The notes beneath the pieces were generated by a model. The model was given only the letters and a program-made list of their open reading frames with translations. It searched no databases and was not told the origin of the DNA. Source: Methylomonas sp. LW13 (GTDB lineage: Bacteria; Pseudomonadota; Gammaproteobacteria; Methylococcales; Methylomonadaceae). From it: a stretch of 64,000 nucleotides of DNA. Position numbers and translations under genes: made by a program. The DNA is taken from positions 2,294,001 through 2,358,000 of the forward strand of contig NZ_CP033381.1 in NCBI RefSeq assembly GCF_016865255.1, in the 5' to 3' direction. Below, piece after piece: positions 47,257 through 56,292 of this stretch (position 1 is the stretch's first letter; each line of letters starts with the position of its first letter).

Positions 47257-48474
47257 TCATGATTTGCCGGCGGTTTTGTCCTTGGCTTTCTCCGCCTGTT
47301 TTTGTTGGGCTTCCACCACGCCCACGGTTTCGCCTTCCACTAACAGATCCGAGGGGCTGGCGACCAAGGTATCGCTGGCCGAGATGCCTTCCAATATTTC
47401 CAGCTCGCGGCCAAAATCGCGGCCCAATTTTACCGGACGAAACGCCACACGATGTTCCGCATCGACCACTACCACATGCGAGCCGGCTTGATCGATCACC
47501 AATACATTAGCCGGCACCACCAAGGGGCTGGATTTGCCGGCAACGTTGATGGAGATTTCCACGTAGGAACCGGGCAGTAACTTACCGTCCTTGTTGGGCA
47601 GAGTAATGTCCACCTGCCGGGAACGATTGACCGGGTCCAGAGCGCCGGCGACATGATCCACATGGGCGCTCACCGGCTTGCCTTGGGAATCCAGGACTCT
47701 TACCGAGACTTCCTGACCGGCCTTGATGTCGTCCGCGTAGACTTGCGGCACCCAAACCGTCAAGCGCAACGGGTCCGTTTGCGTCAAGGCAAATAACTCC
47801 TGACTGCCTGCGACGATCAAGCTGCCGACATCCACCCCCCGACGGGTAATCACGCCGGAAAACGGGGCAACGATGCGCCGGTAGCCTTCGATATTTTCCA
47901 GGCGCTTGACATTGGCTTGCGCGGCGGAGAAATCGGCTTCGGCTTGCAGGAACGCGCTGCGTTTTTCGTCAAATTCCTGTTGGGTGCCGCTGTCGGTGCC
48001 GTTCAATTGCGTCCAGCGTTGCAGGGTGGTGCGGGTCAGTTCCAATCGGGCTTTAACTTGAGCCAGCGCGGCGCGCGATTGTGCTAATTCCTGTTCCAGT
48101 TCGGGCACGTCGATGACCGCCAACAAGTCACCTTTCTTAACCTGATCGCCTATGGTCTTGTGCCAGACGCTTAAGTAGCCGTTGCTGCGCGCATAGAGTT
48201 GGGTTTCGGTGTTGCCACGCAAACTGGCAGGCAATACCAATTTGCGGGTCGCCTCGCCCGGCCTTGAATGAGCGGCGATGACGCTGCGCTGCTGACTCGC
48301 CGCTGTTTGCGCCTGCAAGGTTTCCGCTTGCTGCAGGTTTTGCGCCAGGCGCCAGGTGCCGGCCAGCAGGAGCAATAACAATAGCCCCAAACCCAGCCGT
48401 TTTACTACCAGCAGGGTGCGGTGCGTATGGTCGGTGGATGGTCGCGCAAAGGGTGATGAAGGGATGCTATTCAT
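47257..48474 (-). CDS. RND efflux periplasmic adaptor (MFP)
   Basis: The 405-aa protein has an N-terminal membrane anchor (LGLGLLLLLLLAGTW) followed by the barrel-sandwich, alpha-hairpin and beta-barrel order of HlyD/AcrA adaptors. IGDQVKKGDLLAVIDVPELEQELAQSRAAL starts the hairpin and YRRIVAPFSGVITRRGVDVGSLI is the lipoyl half. It links the RND pump encoded just upstream to an outer-membrane channel. The C-terminal tail is Lys/Gln-rich. No channel gene is adjacent, so a shared TolC-like protein is inferred. Confidence 0.92.
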   Translation of the reverse strand: MNSIPSSPFARPSTDHTHRTLLVVKRLGLGLLLLLLLAGTWRLAQNLQQAETLQAQTAASQQRSVIAAHSRPGEATRKLVLPASLRGNTETQLYARSNGYLSVWHKTIGDQVKKGDLLAVIDVPELEQELAQSRAALAQVKARLELTRTTLQRWTQLNGTDSGTQQEFDEKRSAFLQAEADFSAAQANVKRLENIEGYRRIVAPFSGVITRRGVDVGSLIVAGSQELFALTQTDPLRLTVWVPQVYADDIKAGQEVSVRVLDSQGKPVSAHVDHVAGALDPVNRSRQVDITLPNKDGKLLPGSYVEISINVAGKSSPLVVPANVLVIDQAGSHVVVVDAEHRVAFRPVKLGRDFGRELEILEGISASDTLVASPSDLLVEGETVGVVEAQQKQAEKAKDKTAGKS

Positions 48475-48480
48475 ATGATT

Positions 48481-51400
48481 TTAGGGAGTTACAAAGGTTG
48501 TGCGATGCGAAAGTCGGTGCGCCAGCCAGCGATGAGTGCCGGCAAACACCAGCGGCACGAACAGTAAAGTAGACACGGTGGCAAAGGCCAGGCCGCCTAT
48601 CACCGCGCGGCCCAGCGGTGCGTTTTGTTCGGCGCCTTCGCCCCAGCCGACGGCCATCGGCAACATGCCGACGATCATCGCAAAGGCGGTCATCAGCACC
48701 GGTCTGAGCCGGGTAGCCGCTGCTTCCAACGCTGCCGTCACCGGCGGTACACCTTCTGCCAGACGGGTGCGGGCAAACGACACCAATAAAATGCTATTGG
48801 CGGTGACCACGCCCATGGCCATGATGCTGCCGGTCAAGGCCGGGATACTCAAAGTGGTGCCGGTCAAAAACAAGGTCCAGGCGATGCCGGCCAGCGCGGC
48901 GGGCAGGGCGCTGACGATAATCAGCGGGTCCAGCCAGGATTGGAAATTGACTACCAGCAACAGATACAGCATCACAATTGCTACGGCCAAGCCGGCGCCC
49001 AAACCGGTAAACGAACTTTTCAGAGTTTCGATCTGGCCGCGCACGCTCAAATCGACGCCGCGCGGCAAATGGCTGCGGCTGTCGGCTACCAGCGTCTCGA
49101 TTTTCCGGCTTACGGAACCCAGATCGCAGCCTTCAACGCTGGCGTAAATATCGAACACATTATTGGCGTTGTAATGCGTTACCGCGACCGGTAATACGGT
49201 GCGTTTCAATTTGACCAGATTGCCCAGTAATTGCGGTTGGCCGTTACCGCCGCCCACCGGCGTGCGCATCAAGGCGTCCAGATTGTCCAAGTCCAGCGGA
49301 TTACCCATCACGCCGATATTCACCGAGTTACCGTTGGCCGGATTTAGCCAGAACGACGGCGCGGTCTGCATGCTGCCGCTCAGGGTCAGCAACAGGTTTT
49401 GCGCCAGATCGCGGGCCGACAAACCCAGTTGCTGTAATTGCTGGCGATTCATTTCCAAGTCCAATGCCGGCCGGTTCATGCGCTGGTAAATATGTGCATC
49501 GACGATGCCGGGAATTTGCCGCAAGCGATTTTGCAAGGCGATGACCTGCGGCATCACCTCGTCCGGCTTGCCGCCGATGAACTGGATGTCGATAGGCGCC
49601 GGTACACCGAAGTTCAGGGTCTGGCTAACCTGGTCGGCAGGTTGGAAGAAAAATTCCAGGCCGGGAAATTGTCCGGGCAGTTCTGCGCGCAGGCGCTTGA
49701 TATAGTCGGCGCTGGGCGCGTGGTCGCCCGGACGCAGTGAAATCATGATCTCGGTGTCGGCGGTTTCCACGGTGCCGGAATTGCCGAACAAGGTGTTACG
49801 GGTGCTGTAGGGGCCGCCGATGATGTCGAGCAGATCGGCGATTTCTTCGGCGGGAATGATGCCGCGAATGACTTTTTCCACCGCATCGATGTGTTGCGGC
49901 ATCTCCTCAATGCGGGTGCCGGAAGGCGCACGGACATGCAGGCGAATCTGCCCGGCGTCCACCGCCGGAAACAAATCTTCTCCCAATAGCGGCACTAAAC
50001 CCAGCGATGCCAGGCAAAAGCCTAAAATCGCCGAGCTGTAACGCAAACGGTGTTTCAGCAAGTGGCTGGCCAGGATCAGATAGTGGCCGCGAAACTGTTC
50101 GAAGCCGCGCTCGAAGGCGTGATGCAGACGTTGAAAGCCCCGTGCTAGCGCGTTGGTCGGCGGTGCATCGGTATGGCCGTGATGGCCGGACATGACATAC
50201 ATCGCCAGCGTCGGCACCAAGGTCCGCGATAACACATAAGAGGCCAACATCGCGAACACCACCGCTTCCGCCATCGGCACAAACAGGCTACGGGCCACGC
50301 CGGACAGGAAAAACATCGGTACGAACACGATGCAGATGCAAAGCGTGGAGACCAGCGCCGGCATCGCGATTTCCGCGGCTCCGTCCAGGATGGCTTGATG
50401 GGGGTTCTTGCCCAGCAGCATTTGCCGCTCGATGTTTTCGATTTCCACGGTGGCGTCGTCCACCAAAATCCCCACCGCCAAGGCCAGGCCACCCATCGTC
50501 ATTAGATTGATGGTTTCGCCGACAAGATACAAGGCAATTAGCGAGCACATGATAGACAACGGTATCGATACCGCGATGATGCAGGTGGTGCGCCAGTTGC
50601 CCAGAAACAGCAAGATCATTGCGGCGGTTAAGCCGGCGGCGATCAATGCTTCGTGCAGCACGTTGCCGATGGCGGCTTTCACGAACAGCGATTGGTCGAA
50701 CATTAGCCGCGTGTTGATGCCTTCCGGCATTAGGTCGAGCATTTTCGGAATGGTTTGCCGGACGTGTTCAACCACTTCCAGCGTCGAGGTGCGACCGACC
50801 TTGAAGATCGAAGTCAATATGCCACGCTCGCCGTTTTGCCGGGCAATGGTCGTAACCGGTGCGGCGCCGTCGCGCACCGTTGCCACGTCGCGGACCAGCG
50901 TTGTTACGCCGTTCACGGTGCGGACCGGCAGGTCGGCGAGCCGGGGTATCGCCGCCACCGCGCCATTCAGGCTGACGTCGTATTCGTTGGTGCCGATTTT
51001 TACGGTGCCGGTGGGCAGGATCAGGTTTTGCGCGGCCAGGGTATCGTTTAAATCGGCGGGCGACAGGCCGCGCGCCAACAGGGCCGCGGCGTCGACATCC
51101 AGCGTAATCTGCCGGCTTTTCGCGCCGAACGGATTCGTCATCGCTACGCCGGGTTTGGATTGCAATGCGGTTCTGGCGATATTATTCACCAGATCGTTGA
51201 CATCGGTTTCCGGGACGACGCTACTGGAAATGCCCAACTGCACCAACGGCAGATCGGCCGCCGAATATTGAATGACTTGCGGCGGTGCCACATTGGTCGG
51301 CAGCGAGCGGTAAACCGAGTTGCTGCTGGACATCACCTGGGCGATGGCGGTGCGGATGTCCGTGCCGGGGTGGAAAAATACTTTAACCACCGCCGCCCCG

Positions 51401-51657
51401 CCGTAAGACAAAGATTCACTGTGTTCAATGCCGTCGATCAAGGCCATGGAGCGCTCGACCGTGGTGGTTAAGCGGTCGGCTATTTCCTTGGCGGTCATCC
51501 CGTTGTATTGCCAGAGCATCGCTACCACCGGAATATCGATGGTTGGGAAAATATCGGTGGGCATTTTCCGCAACACATAGGGTGTAGACAATAGAATCAA
51601 CAGCGCCGCCACAATAAAGGTATAGGGGCGGCGTAAAGCAATATTAACGATCCACAT
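48481..51657 (-). CDS. RND efflux transporter permease
   Basis: This 1058-aa pump of the AcrB/MdtB superfamily starts MWIVNIALRRPYTFIVAAL, with TM1 and the periplasmic motif MPTDIFPTIDIPVVAMLWQYNGM. TM4 carries the proton-relay acidic pair in ALAVGILVDDATVEIENIERQM. The second half repeats the fold and ends with 12 TM helices in total. The adaptor gene lies 6 bases downstream on the same strand. The substrate is not predictable, but the TM4 motif suits drug/hydrophobe rather than heavy-metal pumps. Confidence 0.93.
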   Translation of the reverse strand: MWIVNIALRRPYTFIVAALLILLSTPYVLRKMPTDIFPTIDIPVVAMLWQYNGMTAKEIADRLTTTVERSMALIDGIEHSESLSYGGAAVVKVFFHPGTDIRTAIAQVMSSSNSVYRSLPTNVAPPQVIQYSAADLPLVQLGISSSVVPETDVNDLVNNIARTALQSKPGVAMTNPFGAKSRQITLDVDAAALLARGLSPADLNDTLAAQNLILPTGTVKIGTNEYDVSLNGAVAAIPRLADLPVRTVNGVTTLVRDVATVRDGAAPVTTIARQNGERGILTSIFKVGRTSTLEVVEHVRQTIPKMLDLMPEGINTRLMFDQSLFVKAAIGNVLHEALIAAGLTAAMILLFLGNWRTTCIIAVSIPLSIMCSLIALYLVGETINLMTMGGLALAVGILVDDATVEIENIERQMLLGKNPHQAILDGAAEIAMPALVSTLCICIVFVPMFFLSGVARSLFVPMAEAVVFAMLASYVLSRTLVPTLAMYVMSGHHGHTDAPPTNALARGFQRLHHAFERGFEQFRGHYLILASHLLKHRLRYSSAILGFCLASLGLVPLLGEDLFPAVDAGQIRLHVRAPSGTRIEEMPQHIDAVEKVIRGIIPAEEIADLLDIIGGPYSTRNTLFGNSGTVETADTEIMISLRPGDHAPSADYIKRLRAELPGQFPGLEFFFQPADQVSQTLNFGVPAPIDIQFIGGKPDEVMPQVIALQNRLRQIPGIVDAHIYQRMNRPALDLEMNRQQLQQLGLSARDLAQNLLLTLSGSMQTAPSFWLNPANGNSVNIGVMGNPLDLDNLDALMRTPVGGGNGQPQLLGNLVKLKRTVLPVAVTHYNANNVFDIYASVEGCDLGSVSRKIETLVADSRSHLPRGVDLSVRGQIETLKSSFTGLGAGLAVAIVMLYLLLVVNFQSWLDPLIIVSALPAALAGIAWTLFLTGTTLSIPALTGSIMAMGVVTANSILLVSFARTRLAEGVPPVTAALEAAATRLRPVLMTAFAMIVGMLPMAVGWGEGAEQNAPLGRAVIGGLAFATVSTLLFVPLVFAGTHRWLAHRLSHRTTFVTP

Positions 51658-51955
51658 GGATTTCTCGGGAGATCCGATTGGTTAGCGAGGTCTGGCCGGT
51701 TTTAAAACTAGCGTTTATCCGGCAAAGGCAATTTAGTGCTTGTCCTAAGCAAGTGCTGTTCCAAACAATCTCCACCGGTTTTTCCAAGCATAGTGTCCTG
51801 CATGGGCTTGAGCTTACGTGAGAATCAGCAGCATAATTTTTGCCGGGCAAATGTTCCAAGCTGTTGGTGTGCAAACAGGCGGCGATCAATAGCTGTTGCT
51901 ATGGCAGCAGGGCGCGGGTCTAAGCGCGTTCGCCTGAGAACAGCAAGCCGGCGTA

Positions 51956-52183
51956 TCAGGCTTTGGTGCGGTCAGCTTTGCCTATCAAATCACCGGATAA
52001 TTCTTCCTGATAGAGTTGGGTAATCGCCTTGGCCTCTTCAGCTTCTTCACTTTCCTTTACCGCTGTACGAAATCCCTTGATCGCATCGCCCAAGTCGGCG
52101 CCGACATTCTTCAAGCGCTTGGTGCCGAACACCAAGACCACAATCGCTAAAACTACTAATAGGTGGGGAATGCTCAAGCCCAT
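51956..52183 (-). CDS. tatA: Sec-independent translocase subunit TatA/TatE
   Basis: The protein is 75 aa from the ATG at 52183 ([39 protein letters not shown]), the canonical TM helix, hinge and amphipathic helix of TatA. An in-frame ATG four codons upstream is possible. No tatB or tatC is adjacent, so it is a stand-alone TatA/E copy. The gap 51658-51955 upstream of the RND gene shows no gene. Confidence 0.92.
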   Translation of the reverse strand: MGLSIPHLLVVLAIVVLVFGTKRLKNVGADLGDAIKGFRTAVKESEEAEEAKAITQLYQEELSGDLIGKADRTKA

Positions 52184-52420
52184 GTTTTGCTCCAAAGTTG
52201 AAAGTTGCGGATATTAGATTAAGTCGCTTAATGAGTTTGACTTAGCCTTCTCACGGCGGTCTTCAGCAAGATAAGGGCCAATCTGCCGAGTGAGCACTGG
52301 AATAAGCCTAAGTGCCGCTGTGTTCCTGGCATATCAACAACACTGGTTTTAGTTACCGAGTATGGAGGCAGGCGGGTCAACGGCAACTATCCCAAAAAAT
52401 GCTGATCTACCAGCATTGAA

Positions 52421-52433
52421 TCAGCAAATGCTG
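52421..52433. promoter_or_regulatory. Candidate activator site TCAGCA-AA-TGCTG
   Basis: CAGCA-AA-TGCTG lies inside a larger ACCAGCA...TGCTGGT repeat in the gap before the enhancer-binding protein gene. It is related to TCAGC-AAG-GCTGA (56530) and TCAGC-AAAG-GCTGA (60044). A looser version, CAGCA-N8-TGCTG, lies at 52599-52616. The remaining part of 52196-53002 holds the small RNA described separately and no protein gene. Confidence 0.4.
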
Positions 52434-52676
52434 CTGGTATACGAACAGGCTGCAACATAGTGGGCATGTTTAAGCAGCGATTTTGGCTGACCGGGCTTGT
52501 TGAAAAAGCCCAAGTTCATTGGATTAGCGCGAAAAAACGCAATGTCCGGCCAGTAAAATGCAGGCCTATGAAAATATGTTGAAATATCAACACTAAATCA
52601 GCAGATTATGTTGCTGTGGCAACATTTGGGTTTCGCAAAAACCTGTAATCCTTTATGATGTGCTGAAAACACGAAG

Positions 52677-52692
52677 TGGCATGAACCATGCT
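52677..52692 (+). promoter_or_regulatory. Sigma-54 -24/-12 promoter of a small RNA
   Basis: TGGCATG-AACC-ATGCT matches the TGGCAYR-N4-TTGCW consensus except A for the first T of TTGC. The invariant GG and GC are present at the exact 12-base offset. Predicted transcription starts at about 52704 and meets a terminator at 52769-52806 with no protein gene between. Confidence 0.6.
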
Positions 52693-52703
52693 TAGAGCCT
52701 GGT

Positions 52704-52806
52704 ATCTCGCTGTTATTATCCGAGCATTTTGTCTCCATAACATCCACTTCTGCTGACCGGACCGCCGGAAGCCAGTTTGTCCCCAAAGGACTGCTGGCTT
52801 TTTTTT
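52704..52806 (+). ncRNA. Predicted sigma-54-dependent small RNA (about 100 nt)
   Basis: The interval runs from the predicted sigma-54 start point to the end of a strong intrinsic terminator. It has no convincing reading frame. The 5' half is unstructured and pyrimidine-rich (contains GTCTCCATAACATCC), the kind of segment that often pairs with ribosome-binding sites. The 3' hairpin plus eight T's is a typical Hfq-type sRNA end. It lies about 200 bases upstream of the enhancer-binding protein gene on the same strand, so a terminated leader is the alternative. Confidence 0.5.
52769..52806 (+). terminator. Strong intrinsic terminator with no gene upstream
   Basis: AAGCCAG (52769-52775) pairs with CTGGCTT (52794-52800), with an inner GTCC/GGAC pairing, followed by eight T's (52799-52806). 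No protein gene ends nearby on this strand, which points to a noncoding transcript. Confidence 0.85.
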
Positions 52807-53002
52807 GGCCTGTGCTCAGCGAAAGCGCCGGTTTGTGGACTGACTTTGGACACGGTAAGGCTGATTTTTGTTTGGTGTTTGCGTTTCGGCAGTTAACTTG
52901 TGATGCCGCGACGAATCACTATTTTTGACATCTTAGGAAAAGATCTTTCATGGATATATTTTTGAGTAACGGCATCGTTGCTCACAGTACAGGGGAAACC
53001 GT

Positions 53003-54079
53003 ATGACATTATTGGCATTTGACGAATTGCAATTACGACAGCTGTCGCACACAGTGCGGGCCACGGCGATGGTGTTCGAGGATCCGGTTTCACGAAAACT
53101 GTTGGAGCACATCGAGCGGATCGCGCCCAGCGATGCGACAGTGCTGATCATCGGCGAGACCGGCACCGGCAAGGAATTGGTCGCCAGGCATGTTCATGCA
53201 CTTAGTAAGCGCGCCAAAGGACCTTTCGGTGCTTTAAATTGCGCGGCACTCAGTGAAAACCTCATCGAAAGCGAATTGTTCGGCCACGAAAAAGGCGCTT
53301 TCACCGGCGCCTTGAATACAAAAGAAGGTTGGTTCGAAACCGCCAATAAAGGCAGTTTGTTTCTGGACGAAGTCGGCGATTTACCGCTGGGCTTGCAAGC
53401 GAAATTATTGCGGGTATTGCAGGAAAGGGAAGTGGTCAAGGTGGGTTCGCGCACGCCGTCGCCGGTGGATGTCCGAGTCATCGCCGCTACCAATGTTAAT
53501 TTGGAAGAAGCGGTGGCGGCGTCGCATTTTCGCGCCGACCTGTATTACCGTTTTAACGTGGCGGCGATTCACTTGGCGCCGTTGCGGGAACGGCCGGGCG
53601 ATATTTTGCCTTTGGCCAGGCACTTTCTGAAAGTCTATGGCGACCGCTTGGGCTATGGTGAAATCAAATTATCGCCTTCCACCGAGCTGGCCTTGTTAAA
53701 TTACGATTGGCCCGGCAATATTCGCGAGTTGGAAAATGCGGTGCATAGGGCCTTGTTGGTCTGCCCAGGCAATCGTTTGCGTCCGGAGGACTTTAAGTTG
53801 TCGGGGGTACGAGTCTCACAGAGCGGGCCCATGGTTTCAACCTCCTCGCTGGAAAGTTCGCTACTGCGCTTGTGCGAACAAGCCCCGCCTAAGTTGTTCG
53901 ACATTATCGAAGAGACCGTGATTCGCACGGCGTTCGAGTTTTGCGAAGAAAACCAGGTGCAAACCGCGCGCTTGCTGGATATTAGCCGTAATGTCTTGCG
54001 GCATAAGCTGGGGTTGTACGGCATGTTGGCTAATGGCCAGCGGAAATTGGCCGTCGCTTATCAAGAAGGCGAAGAGTAA
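53003..54079 (+). CDS. Sigma-54 enhancer-binding activator lacking a sensor domain (SfnR/PspF-like layout)
   Basis: The 358-aa protein starts at the ATG at 53003 with AGGGGA upstream. The AAA+ domain starts by about residue 25: Walker A GETGTGKE (51-58), the sigma-54-contacting loop GAFTGA (98-103), Walker B SLFLDEVGD (~118-126) and ATN sensor I. A Fis-type HTH (QTARLLDISRNVLRHKLGLYG) ends the protein. There is no REC, GAF or PAS domain, so activity must be set by expression level or a partner protein. The layout recalls SfnR and PspF. Several -24/-12 promoters within 8 kb make it the likely local regulator. Confidence 0.93.
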   Translation: MTLLAFDELQLRQLSHTVRATAMVFEDPVSRKLLEHIERIAPSDATVLIIGETGTGKELVARHVHALSKRAKGPFGALNCAALSENLIESELFGHEKGAFTGALNTKEGWFETANKGSLFLDEVGDLPLGLQAKLLRVLQEREVVKVGSRTPSPVDVRVIAATNVNLEEAVAASHFRADLYYRFNVAAIHLAPLRERPGDILPLARHFLKVYGDRLGYGEIKLSPSTELALLNYDWPGNIRELENAVHRALLVCPGNRLRPEDFKLSGVRVSQSGPMVSTSSLESSLLRLCEQAPPKLFDIIEETVIRTAFEFCEENQVQTARLLDISRNVLRHKLGLYGMLANGQRKLAVAYQEGEE

Positions 54080-54095
54080 TCTTCGCCAAGTTCCT

Positions 54096-54127
54096 TCCGG
54101 CACCTTAGCTGTAGCGGGGTGCCGGCA
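54096..54127. terminator. Hairpin between convergent activator and cupin genes
   Basis: CCGGCACC pairs with GGGTGCCGG in the 58-base gap between two stops facing each other. There is no clear T run, so it is at best a weak bidirectional terminator. Confidence 0.4.
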
Positions 54128-54137
54128 TCGCAATACC

Positions 54138-54605
54138 TTACTTTGCAGGTGCCGGGGTCGATGTAGCCGGACCGATGCCGACAATCTGTAAAACCGTGTC
54201 TTCGTCCTTCGCGCCGTCGTAATGGATTTCGTTACCGTAATGGGTGACGAAGCTGCCCGCCGGTACCGGTTGCAAATGCTCGGGGTCGTAATCGCTGCCG
54301 GTGCCAACCCACCAAGTGCCTGAAATCACAGTGATGAAGCGGTCGTTTGGGTGCGAATGCGGCTTGCTGTTGTGATGAGCCTTCCATTTATTCAGCACCA
54401 CATACAGGCCGGGTTTGTTCGGATCGCCGACCAGTACCGCGCTTTCCGACCCGCTGGGATTTGCGACCCAATTAATTTGGTCCGGCAGCTTGATGGAAAT
54501 GGCTTTGGGGTCAAGTTCCACGGCTGCCGCAGAGTTATAAGCTAAAGATAACGCGATTGCCAAAGCTGGTAGTGATAACTGCCGTCGAATACGTGCCTGT
54601 AACAT
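54138..54605 (-). CDS. Exported cupin-domain protein
   Basis: The protein is 155 aa from the ATG at 54605, with GGAGA five bases upstream. The signal peptide reads LSLPALAIALSLAYNSAAAVE. The mature part is a small cupin with metal-binding pattern HSHPNDRFITVISGTWWVGTG and a second His cluster SFVTHYGNEIHYDG, plus GDPNKPGLYVVLNKWKAH before the first motif. Exported cupins of this form are of unknown activity. A possible sigma-54 promoter lies upstream, and its leader would begin with a long hairpin. The gene follows the arylsulfotransferase-type gene on the same strand. Confidence 0.85.
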   Translation of the reverse strand: MLQARIRRQLSLPALAIALSLAYNSAAAVELDPKAISIKLPDQINWVANPSGSESAVLVGDPNKPGLYVVLNKWKAHHNSKPHSHPNDRFITVISGTWWVGTGSDYDPEHLQPVPAGSFVTHYGNEIHYDGAKDEDTVLQIVGIGPATSTPAPAK

Positions 54606-54633
54606 TTTAATCTCCAAATTTAGGGTGTTAGTG

Positions 54634-54736
54634 CCATGGGCTTGGGGGTATCCGGTTGTGGAGTGCCAGTTCCTTTTAGCTTAATGGCAGTAACCCGTCT
54701 ACCAAACATCACGACCGGATACCCCGAAACCCATGG
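54634..54736 (-). repeat. 23-base inverted repeat in the cupin leader
   Basis: The left arm CCATGGG-CTTG-GGGGTATCCGGT (54634-54656) pairs with the complement of 54714-54736 except for a 4-base internal bulge. The loop is 57 bases. If the minus-strand sigma-54-like promoter at 54746-54761 is used, transcription would start at the outer base of this structure, giving a stem-loop at the mRNA 5' end. Confidence 0.75.
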
Positions 54737-54745
54737 TTTTAAAAT

Positions 54746-54761
54746 TGCATACCGCGTGCCT
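54746..54761 (-). promoter_or_regulatory. Possible sigma-54 promoter of the cupin gene
   Basis: On the minus strand AGGCACG-CGGT-ATGCA has the invariant GG and GC with the correct offset, but two mismatches to TGGCACG-N4-TTGCA. It is weaker than the other sites. The predicted start is near 54735. Confidence 0.4.
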
Positions 54762-54780
54762 GGGTTTTTACCAAGTTGTT

Positions 54781-56220
54781 TTAGGGCTTGTTACTGGCTA
54801 CCGGTAGCCGAAACTTACTCAAATCAGGCGCACTGACCGGATTCTCACTATGCGGTGTGCCGGCCGGTACCCAGTCATAAGGTACCGGTTGGCCGCGATA
54901 TAACGAGTTGTTGGCGGTGGCCCGGCCGGTCAAAGCATCCTTACCGGTACGAAAATACGGATTGATATATTCCCAGACTATGTCGCCGTCGGTTGTTACT
55001 TGAAATAAGCGTCCACTCTGGCCCTCGTCTATAAAAGTATTCCCGTTAGGCAAGCGGCGGGCAGCGCTGATATGGGTGCTACGAAACGACCAACTAGGGC
55101 CTCCGGAACTCTCCCCTGTGTATTGCCAGACAATTTCTTTCTTGATCGGATCGATTTCCAGCACCCGCGAACCGCCGGTGCGCGGCACCGGAGCCGGCGG
55201 ATACCCGGCGATGCCTTGATTGTCGAATACCAGTAAATTACCGGCGCCGGGCAAGCCTTCCGGGATGATGTGCGCATCGTGCTGAGCACTGATTTGATCG
55301 ACCGGGCGCGGTACCTTGCGGGCCAGTTGTTCTTCAATGGACGCGGCTGGGTAGTGCGGTCCCAGGTTCCAGACCACTTTGCCGGTCTTGCGGTCGATGA
55401 TGATTATGAAATTAGCGTTGCGCGCGTCGATCAATAGATTATCGGGATGAAAACGCTGGTCGCCGGCCGCATACCAGGGGTTCGGGCCGACTACTTTTAG
55501 ATTGTTGACATGCAGGTAATCGGCAATCTCGGCATTGCGGACCAATTTAAGTTCGGCCGGCGTAAAGCCAAATTCCTGCAAATGCTCCGAGGCAACCCAT
55601 TTCCAAACCACTTCGCCCGCCGGATTGACTTCGTAAATCACGTCGTCCAACACTTGCGGCTGCTTAAAGCCTTTCACCGGATGCACGAGGTTAGCCAATA
55701 CCACGGTATTGCCGTTGGGTAATCTGGCCCAGTCATGATGTTGTTGCGCGGCACCGCCAGGCGCTTTGTCGCCGAAGCTCCAGACGGTTTTGCCGTCCCC
55801 GTCCAGTTCGGCGATGGTTTTGGTGATCTTCTTGCTGATTTGGCCAGGCACTAGATCCGTACCTTTACCCTCAGTGGTTTCCTGCGTGATAAATACATGT
55901 CCAAGCTTGCCGCCGTTCACGGCTGGATTAATCAACGTGCTGTGGCTGGCGGCATCCGGCCATTCGTGAACGGAATTGCCGTTTAAATCGATCAGATGGG
56001 CGATGTTGTCGCCGCCGCTGAACAATACAAACGAGTTATACGCTTTGCCCGGGTCGTAGCGTGTGGTGCCGGTAGGCAACACGCTTGGTCCTGATAAGGC
56101 CGAGACGCTAAGCGCGGTACCCAGCACAATTAACGCCGCTTGCTGCCAGGTTTGGGATTTACGCAATGGCCGGTTTGGTTTGCGGCCGCGTGCGGTTACG
56201 GATGGTCTTATTTGGGTCAT
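54781..56220 (-). CDS. Arylsulfotransferase-family (ASST) exported beta-propeller protein
   Basis: The 479-aa protein has a basic N-terminus and a hydrophobic export segment (AALIVLGTALSVSALS). The propeller blades carry ASST-family motifs: AELDGDGKTVWSFGD, AQQHHDWARLPNGNTVVLAN, YEVNPAGEVVWKW, HVNNLKV, IIIIDRKTGKVVWNLGP, ISAQHDAHIIP, GNLLVFDNQG and VLEIDPIKKEIVWQY. True ASSTs transfer sulfuryl groups between phenols using an active-site His; which His serves here is not certain. A sigma-54-type promoter lies 57-72 bases upstream, and the gene diverges from a TonB receptor that also has one. Confidence 0.85.
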   Translation of the reverse strand: MTQIRPSVTARGRKPNRPLRKSQTWQQAALIVLGTALSVSALSGPSVLPTGTTRYDPGKAYNSFVLFSGGDNIAHLIDLNGNSVHEWPDAASHSTLINPAVNGGKLGHVFITQETTEGKGTDLVPGQISKKITKTIAELDGDGKTVWSFGDKAPGGAAQQHHDWARLPNGNTVVLANLVHPVKGFKQPQVLDDVIYEVNPAGEVVWKWVASEHLQEFGFTPAELKLVRNAEIADYLHVNNLKVVGPNPWYAAGDQRFHPDNLLIDARNANFIIIIDRKTGKVVWNLGPHYPAASIEEQLARKVPRPVDQISAQHDAHIIPEGLPGAGNLLVFDNQGIAGYPPAPVPRTGGSRVLEIDPIKKEIVWQYTGESSGGPSWSFRSTHISAARRLPNGNTFIDEGQSGRLFQVTTDGDIVWEYINPYFRTGKDALTGRATANNSLYRGQPVPYDWVPAGTPHSENPVSAPDLSKFRLPVASNKP

Positions 56221-56276
56221 TGCTTATTCCTTTATGAATGGGCGGATGGCTGTGCTGGTGCTCAAGGATGGCTGTA

Positions 56277-56292
56277 AGCAATGATCAAGCCA
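56277..56292 (-). promoter_or_regulatory. Sigma-54 promoter of the arylsulfotransferase-type gene
   Basis: The minus strand reads TGGCTTG-ATCA-TTGCT, close to the TGGCACR-N4-TTGCW consensus, with intact GG and GC. The expected start is near 56266, giving a leader of about 45 bases. Confidence 0.75.

Noticed and set aside
50408-51271. 287-codon frame opposite the RND permease
   Set aside because: It is a shadow of the GC-rich coding strand. Its Ser/Arg/Pro-rich composition is typical of antisense frames.
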